Assembly: GCA_964342365.1 (NCBI GenBank)
Contig: CAYFGW010000199.1
Span: 1 to 9,600 of the forward strand
DNA length: 9,600 nucleotides
Direction of reading: 5' to 3'
Source: CAXRDE01 sp964342365
GTDB lineage: Bacteria > Cyanobacteriota > Sericytochromatia > UBA7694
The notes beneath the pieces are model-generated. The model was not told the origin of the DNA. It made no database searches and worked only from the letters and a program-made list of their open reading frames with translations. Positions 5,926 to 9,600 of this stretch are shown piece after piece. Within the stretch, counting starts at the first letter, position 1. Each line of letters starts with the position of its first letter. Both the position numbers and the translations under genes were made by a program.

Positions 5926-6852
5926 TTAATCGGCGTAAACTGGCGTAAGCCAACGGCGGTATTTGGGATTTTTGCCTTTGACGATATCAAAGTAAGCACT
6001 CTGAAGCCGCCTCATAATAGGCCAGTCGCCGTCTTTTCCCACGGGCCGTAAATCCACTTCGCGAATAGGGGTTACTTCCACAGCGGTTCCTGTAAAAAAG
6101 GCCTCGTCCGCCAACATCATTTCGGCGACGGTAATGGGCTGCACCTTGAGTTCATAGCCCAAATCCTCGGCAATTTCCATAATCGTTTCACGGGTAATGC
6201 CCGCCAGAATAGAGGCATTAATAGGGTTGGTGTAAATCACTCCATTTTTCACCAGAAAAATATTTTCGCCACTGCCCTCGGCCACTTCACCGTTTGCGTT
6301 TAAGAGCAAAGCTTCATCGAAACCATTGTCCTTGGCATCCATCACGGCCAGCATGGAGTTTAAGTATTGTCCGGTGGCCTTTGCCATCACAGGGAACATC
6401 TGGGTCTGGTATTTTTTCCAGCTGGTCACTTTGACCCGCACCCCGTTTTCTAAGGCTCCATCTCCCAGATAAGTGCCCCAGGGCCAGGACCCGATATGCA
6501 CCTCAATATTGTCTCGGTTGGGGTAAACACCCAGTCGACCATAGCCTACAAAAGCTATAGGACGCAAATAGCAGTCTTTAAACCCATTTTCTCTCACCAG
6601 ATCAATCATGCCCTGCTTAAGGTCTTCAAAGGCAAAAGGCATTTTAAATTGATACACCCGCGCGGAGTCAAAAAAGCGCTGAAGGTGCTCGTCAAGACGG
6701 AAAATCATGGGGCCATCGGGAGAATTATAGGCGCGAATCCCTTCGAAAATACCGCTGCCGTAGTGCAAACCGTGGCTCATCACGTGAACCTTGGCATCCT
6801 GCCAGGGAATCAGTTTGCCGTTGGACCATATTTTACTGTTTTCTTCAAACAT
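5926..6852 (-). CDS. ilvE: Branched-chain amino acid aminotransferase
   Basis: A PLP enzyme of fold type IV that interconverts Leu, Ile and Val with their 2-oxo acids, using glutamate/2-oxoglutarate. The 308 residues agree with the roughly 309 of E. coli IlvE. Visible motifs (numbered from the ATG at 6852): IWSNGKLIPWQDAKVHVMSH at 8-27, then LHYGSGIFEGIRAY; the PLP lysine K158 in MAKATGQY; NGEVAEGSGENIF (187-199) with the conserved glutamate; and FFTGTAVEVTPI (252-263), which contacts the PLP phosphate. An in-frame ATG at 6882 would add ten residues, but it lacks a ribosome-binding site and sits on the TATAAT of a candidate promoter, so 6852 (preceded by GTGGGG) is preferred. The gene is divergent from nusA and 61 bp upstream of the porin. 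D-amino-acid aminotransferase and ADC lyase share the fold, but the motif match is to IlvE. Confidence 0.96.
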   Translation of the reverse strand: MFEENSKIWSNGKLIPWQDAKVHVMSHGLHYGSGIFEGIRAYNSPDGPMIFRLDEHLQRFFDSARVYQFKMPFAFEDLKQGMIDLVRENGFKDCYLRPIAFVGYGRLGVYPNRDNIEVHIGSWPWGTYLGDGALENGVRVKVTSWKKYQTQMFPVMAKATGQYLNSMLAVMDAKDNGFDEALLLNANGEVAEGSGENIFLVKNGVIYTNPINASILAGITRETIMEIAEDLGYELKVQPITVAEMMLADEAFFTGTAVEVTPIREVDLRPVGKDGDWPIMRRLQSAYFDIVKGKNPKYRRWLTPVYAD

Positions 6853-6880
6853 AAGAACCCCACTGTGGATTGTTGAGGGC

Positions 6881-6889
6881 ATTATATAG
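6881..6889 (-). promoter_or_regulatory. Candidate ilvE promoter (-10)
   Basis: The minus strand reads TGC then TATATAAT around 6891-6881: an extended -10 TGC-TATATA or a plain TATAAT (6886-6881). No good -35 is visible at standard spacing. Transcription would begin near 6875, giving a leader of about 20-25 bases before the ATG at 6852. It lies back to back with the nusA promoter, whose -35 starts at 6897. Confidence 0.5.
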
Positions 6890-6896
6890 CAATTAT

Positions 6897-6925
6897 TGGT
6901 TTAGCGCCGTGAAGTACGGTATACT
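6897..6925 (+). promoter_or_regulatory. Candidate nusA-ylxR promoter
   Basis: TTGGTT at 6897-6902 (-35; TTGACA is consensus) and TATACT at 6920-6925 (-10) are separated by exactly 17 bp, the best-formed sigma70-like promoter in the window. Transcription would start near 6932 and give a leader of about 90 bases before nusA. The position explains how nusA is expressed without rimP in front of it. Confidence 0.6.
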
Positions 6926-7022
6926 AGATACCAAAATTGTCGGGCCAAACGCTGCATTCCGTTTTTTGGAAGCGCGTCATTTTTATTTTTAAGGCCCCTA
7001 AAGAAGAGGTAGGCGCACAACA
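6926..7022 (+). other. nusA 5' leader with a weak hairpin
   Basis: The predicted untranslated leader holds a possible stem (GC-A-TTCC at 6954-6960 pairing with GGAAGC at 6968-6973 across a T-rich loop), followed by T-rich sequence at 6979-6990. This loosely resembles an attenuator, but the stem is short and bulged, so it is weak. The Shine-Dalgarno AAGAGGTAGG lies near 7004-7013, close to the ATG at 7023. Confidence 0.25.
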
Positions 7023-8219
7023 ATGAAGTTAGCAGCAAATTTTATGGAAGCCATTCGCCAGATGGAGCAAGAACGGGGCATCGCCGCCCACCACGTGATT
7101 GGAGCCATTGAAGCAGCCCTCGAAGAAACCTACAAAAGAAGAATGATCGAGCAGGAAAAGCTGCTGCGAGAATCTGAAATTTATGTACACATTGACACCG
7201 AAAAAAATGAAGTTCGGGTCAAATGGCTGAAGGATGTGGCGGAGACGCCTGAAAACCTGAACGAAGTGTCGCTAGAAGAAGCCCGTAAAAAGCGGGAAGA
7301 CGCAGAAGTAGGTGAACAAATTGAAGTCGAACTTCCTCTCACTTCCAAGGATTTTGAGCGCCTGACCGTATCTTCTCGTCAGGCCATCACCCAAAAACTT
7401 CGGGAAGCCCAGAAGCTCACAGTCCTGGAAGAGTATAAGGACCGCATTGGCACCATGGTCACAGCCACCGTACAACGCCTGGAAAAAAAGAACGTGATTG
7501 TCAAACTGGATAACAAGTCAGAACTCGTCCTTCCTGCCATGGAGCAGTTGCCCAAAGATCACTTTCGTTACAACGATAAAATCCGCGTTTACCTGGCGGA
7601 AATTCGCGAAAACAACAGAACTCCTTATATCCTGATTTCTCGTACTCATGCGGGACTGGTGAAGTGTTTGTTTGAAATCGAAATTCCTGAAGTGGCCGAT
7701 GGCACGGTGCAAATCAAATCCATTGCCAGAGACGCCGGGTTCCGCACCAAAATTGCGGTAACATCCCTCAAGGGCAATGTGGATCCGGTGGGCGCTTGCA
7801 TTGGTTCTCGCGGCTCACGTATTCACCCCATCATTGATGAGCTCAAAGGCGAAAAAATTGACGTGGTGCGCTGGAGTGAAGATATTGGTGAATTTATCAC
7901 CAATGCTTTAAGCCCCGCGAAAGTGTTTCAGGTACAGGTCAACGAAGAAGAATGTGAAGCGGTTATTGTGGTCCCCGATGATCAATTGTCTCTGGCCATC
8001 GGTCGTGAAGGACAGAACGTGCGCTTAGCGGCACAGCTAACCCATTATCGTCTGGACATTATCACGGAAAGCCAGCTTCGTCAGCAAAAGCAAGAGATTC
8101 AGCAAGCCATGCAGGAACAGTTTTATGACGAAGAGATGGTTGAGGAAGAGGTTGACGAACAAGTTGACGAAGACGCACAAGGAGACGAAGCTATTTCCGA
8201 AGATGATTCGGAAGAATGA
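7023..8219 (+). CDS. nusA: Transcription termination/antitermination protein NusA
   Basis: NusA binds RNA polymerase and nascent RNA and modulates pausing, termination and antitermination. The 398 residues cover the usual core: N-terminal polymerase-binding domain (about 1-130), S1 domain (about 141-207, TMVTATVQRLEKKNVIVKL onwards), KH1 with VGACIGSRGSRI (256-267) and KH2 with LAIGREGQNVRLAAQLT (324-340). After about 366 the chain ends in a strongly acidic tail with runs of Glu and Asp. The acidic AR repeats of the E. coli protein are not seen, as in most non-proteobacterial NusA. The ATG has a purine-rich ribosome-binding site. The gene overlaps ylxR by ATGA, and infB follows, the conserved nusA-ylxR-infB order. 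The usual upstream gene rimP is not present; ilvE lies upstream on the other strand. Confidence 0.97.
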   Translation: MKLAANFMEAIRQMEQERGIAAHHVIGAIEAALEETYKRRMIEQEKLLRESEIYVHIDTEKNEVRVKWLKDVAETPENLNEVSLEEARKKREDAEVGEQIEVELPLTSKDFERLTVSSRQAITQKLREAQKLTVLEEYKDRIGTMVTATVQRLEKKNVIVKLDNKSELVLPAMEQLPKDHFRYNDKIRVYLAEIRENNRTPYILISRTHAGLVKCLFEIEIPEVADGTVQIKSIARDAGFRTKIAVTSLKGNVDPVGACIGSRGSRIHPIIDELKGEKIDVVRWSEDIGEFITNALSPAKVFQVQVNEEECEAVIVVPDDQLSLAIGREGQNVRLAAQLTHYRLDIITESQLRQQKQEIQQAMQEQFYDEEMVEEEVDEQVDEDAQGDEAISEDDSEE

Positions 8220-8470
8220 AAAAAGACGTGAGACGGTGCGGCCAGTGTCGCACCGCACAGCATCGCCTGAATTTTCGTCAGATTAAACACGACGGCTCAG
8301 GCTTTGTAATGGGGGGTTCGCAGAACCCGGGGCGCAGCCTTTATTTGTGTCCGGACAAAATCTGCTGGCAGAAAGCTTGTAAAAACAAAAACGTTTTGCG
8401 GGGAAGTTTAAAAACCTATTTCCCGCAGTGGAAGCCCTTTTGCGAAAGGATACTGGCCGAGATGTTTTAA
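8216..8470 (+). CDS. ylxR: YlxR-family (DUF448) RNA-binding protein
   Basis: A small basic protein of 84 residues from the YlxR family, which sits between nusA and infB in many bacteria and has been linked to RNA binding and transcription-related functions; its role in this organism is unknown. Family features seen are RRCGQCR near the N-terminus (6-12), NPGRSLYLC (37-45) in the place of the usual GRGAYVC signature, and the C-terminal KNKNVLRGSLKTYF, corresponding to the family's K-x-L-x-R-x-L-K ending. Four cysteines (C8, C11, C45, C50) are placed as two pairs and might bind a metal, which is inference; C47-type spacing varies in the family. The start ATG overlaps the nusA stop (ATGA), so expression is probably translationally coupled. 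Confidence 0.9.
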   Translation: MKKDVRRCGQCRTAQHRLNFRQIKHDGSGFVMGGSQNPGRSLYLCPDKICWQKACKNKNVLRGSLKTYFPQWKPFCERILAEMF

Positions 8471-8512
8471 GGAATGCCTGCGGCTATCTCGTACGCTTTG
8501 GTGAGGGTTACA

Positions 8513-8521
8513 TGCTATAAT
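8513..8521 (+). promoter_or_regulatory. Candidate infB promoter, extended -10
   Basis: TGC at 8513-8515 followed by TATAAT at 8516-8521 is a perfect extended -10 (TGnTATAAT). No strong -35 is seen at 16-18 bp upstream, which an extended -10 can compensate for. Transcription would start near 8528, giving infB its own transcript in addition to readthrough from nusA-ylxR. Confidence 0.6.
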
Positions 8522-8534
8522 ATTGAACAATATT
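8519..8534. repeat. Two AATATT copies across the infB -10/+1 region
   Basis: AATATT at 8519-8524 and 8529-8534 are separated by GAAC. Because AATATT is self-complementary, the pair is both a direct and an inverted repeat. It covers the end of the -10 and the likely start of transcription, where a repressor could act. Such AT-rich repeats are easily formed by chance, so this is only a candidate operator. Confidence 0.3.
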
Positions 8535-8654
8535 TGGGTATTAAATCAGAAACCAATACGTTCCAGGTTGTGTTTGCAAACTGTATGCCCTACGCCTGAC
8601 CGCACCCTTCGGGCGATATACAACAATGGAAGTCGAGCGAAAAGATAGAGCTGA
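8522..8654 (+). other. infB 5' leader with small palindromes
   Basis: The 184-bp gap between ylxR and infB holds the extended -10 promoter and this leader. It contains the perfect palindrome GTTTGCAAAC (8572-8581) and a GC hairpin CGCACCCTTCGGGCG (8601-8615) with CCC/GGG closing a small loop. No riboswitch class is recognised. The ribosome-binding site before infB is weak (AGATAGAG near 8643-8650), so initiation may depend on leader structure. Confidence 0.35.
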
Positions 8655-9600
8655 ATGAGTAAAACAAGAGCCTCAAAAGTTAGAAACGAACTAAAAAAAG
8701 AACTGGGTAGAGACATTTCCTACCGTCAAATTGCCGATATGTGTGGCAAGCTGAACATACCTTTCAAATCCCACGAGAAAATGGGAATCCACTACAATTC
8801 AGTGTTAGAAGAGAGTGATGCCAATCGCCTCTCAAAAGCTTTTAAAGAAAAAGCCAAACCCGCTGAAGCAAAAGCCAAGCCTGCGGAGACAAAGCCCGCA
8901 GAAGCCCCCAAAGCGGCTGCCACTGCCAGTGCAAAAGCTCAGGTCCAGTCCACAGAGACCCAGTACAAGCAAAAGACCCCATCACGGTCACGGTCAATCA
9001 CCGCAGCCCGTCGCTCAGGACAAAGTTACGACGGCCGCCCCAGTGCCCGTGGAAGCAGCTACAGCAGCGATGAAAACACCATGAGTAAGCCCGACGCCCT
9101 CGGACCCGCCTATCGCCCCCGCAGTGCCAAAGAAATTGCGGAAGCCAAAAAAGCGGTAGACACGCGTCCCCCCCGCAGTACGGAAACTCGCTACCGTCGT
9201 CCTGAGACGCCACGTTACAAGCCCAGAAATACCTACACACCACGAAACAACAGTACATATACGCCACGCCCCAACGCCAATCGCCCGGGTGGCAATCAGG
9301 GTGGAGCAAACGCCGGAGGACCTACCCGTCCTCAACGCAGCACCCAGACTCAGTACCGTCGTCGTGATGATGCAGGAAGCCGCAGCAACAACCGCGGAGG
9401 TACGTATCAGCGCCGTGAAGGAGCTGGACGCCCCGGGGGTGGAGCCAGCACGGGACGTCGTCCCGGCGGTTTTACACCCGCACCGCTTCCCGCCGGTGGA
9501 GCCCCCATGCCCTCACGGGACAACGCTCGCAGAGACAGAGGATCAGGTCGTAAACAGTACAACCGCAACGACAATCGCGGAGGTCGTCCCGGTGGCGGTC
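8655..9600 (+). CDS. infB: Translation initiation factor IF-2, N-terminal part (partial, 3' end off window)
   Basis: IF-2 is the GTPase that brings fMet-tRNA to the 30S subunit and promotes 70S joining. Only the first 315 codons are present; the G domain and later domains lie beyond the window. The N-terminus looks like an IF-2 N-module: VRNELKKELGRDISYRQIAD (9-28), then KLNIPFKSH (32-40) and LEESDANRLSKAFKEK (51-66), matching the family pattern of helix, KxLxIxxKSH and a closing helix. From 67 the chain is low complexity: A/K/P/E-rich to about 97, then R/G/P/N/S-rich with scattered Tyr, interrupted by a possible helix AKEIAEAKKAV (158-168). STETQYK (99-105), STETRYR (175-181) and STQTQYR (229-235) are near-repeats. 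The identification rests on the N-module and the nusA-ylxR-infB order; no GTPase motif is visible. ATG at 8655 is the first in-frame start; its ribosome-binding site is weak. Confidence 0.88.
   Translation, partial: MSKTRASKVRNELKKELGRDISYRQIADMCGKLNIPFKSHEKMGIHYNSVLEESDANRLSKAFKEKAKPAEAKAKPAETKPAEAPKAAATASAKAQVQSTETQYKQKTPSRSRSITAARRSGQSYDGRPSARGSSYSSDENTMSKPDALGPAYRPRSAKEIAEAKKAVDTRPPRSTETRYRRPETPRYKPRNTYTPRNNSTYTPRPNANRPGGNQGGANAGGPTRPQRSTQTQYRRRDDAGSRSNNRGGTYQRREGAGRPGGGASTGRRPGGFTPAPLPAGGAPMPSRDNARRDRGSGRKQYNRNDNRGGRPGGG

Noticed and set aside
5865..5999. 45-residue N-terminal extension of the porin
   Set aside because: It would overlap ilvE by 74 bp and place the signal peptide internally; AAGGAG and TTG at 5864 give a natural start.
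6853..6882. Ten-residue N-terminal extension of IlvE
   Set aside because: The ATG at 6882 is part of TATAAT, has no ribosome site, and the 308-residue form matches the family length.
8853..8910. Tandem DNA repeat in the GCCAAGCC/AAAGCC-rich part of infB
   Set aside because: The similarity is at the level of Ala/Lys/Pro/Glu codons with many differences; it is low-complexity coding sequence rather than a DNA repeat or CRISPR.
8815..9335. Overlapping frames on both strands inside infB
   Set aside because: They arise from the biased codon use of the low-complexity IF-2 linker, and the infB frame is open throughout.

Overview
The window is a dense, housekeeping-rich stretch of bacterial chromosome of roughly 50% GC (estimated by eye). 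It has two blocks of genes that diverge from a short intergenic region near 6853-7022. A large porin with an N-terminal S-layer-homology (SLH) domain and a coiled coil is the design known from Cyanobacteria and their non-photosynthetic relatives. It also implies a Gram-negative envelope. Together with the mid GC and the absence of photosynthetic genes, this makes a Vampirovibrionia/Melainabacteria-type organism my best guess, but it is an inference. SLH porins also occur in Negativicutes and Deinococcus-Thermus, and no rRNA gene is present to settle it.

Left block, all on the minus strand, in transcription order from 6852 down to 1: ilvE (branched-chain aminotransferase), the SLH porin, rplI (ribosomal protein L9), dnaB (replicative helicase), a secreted START/SRPBCC-domain protein, an AraC-family regulator, a VOC/glyoxalase-fold protein, and a membrane protein cut by the window edge that carries a pilin-like segment. 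From rplI onward the genes are packed tightly. The rplI stop and the dnaB TTG start are one codon apart in the same frame. dnaB/SRPBCC and SRPBCC/araC share ATGA overlaps. Only 37 bp separate araC from the VOC gene, which itself overlaps the next gene. A candidate promoter lies in front of rplI, and weaker candidates lie before ilvE and the porin.

Right block, plus strand: nusA, ylxR and infB (IF-2, cut by the right edge), the well-known transcription/translation cluster. The rimP gene that usually precedes nusA is missing; nusA has its own sigma70-type promoter back to back with ilvE. nusA and ylxR overlap by ATGA. A 184-bp gap with an extended -10 promoter and a structured-looking leader separates ylxR from infB. 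The visible part of IF-2 is a short folded N-terminal module followed by about 245 residues of A/K/E-rich and then R/G/P/Y-rich low-complexity sequence.

I found no mobile elements, CRISPR arrays, rRNA or tRNA genes, and no convincing rho-independent terminators. Nothing here is clearly a new biological system. The points most worth a second look are the pilin-like segment inside a polytopic membrane protein, the R/G/Y-rich IF-2 linker with a repeated S-T-x-T-x-Y-[KR] motif, and the attachment of a SRPBCC-AraC-VOC set to the L9-DnaB operon.
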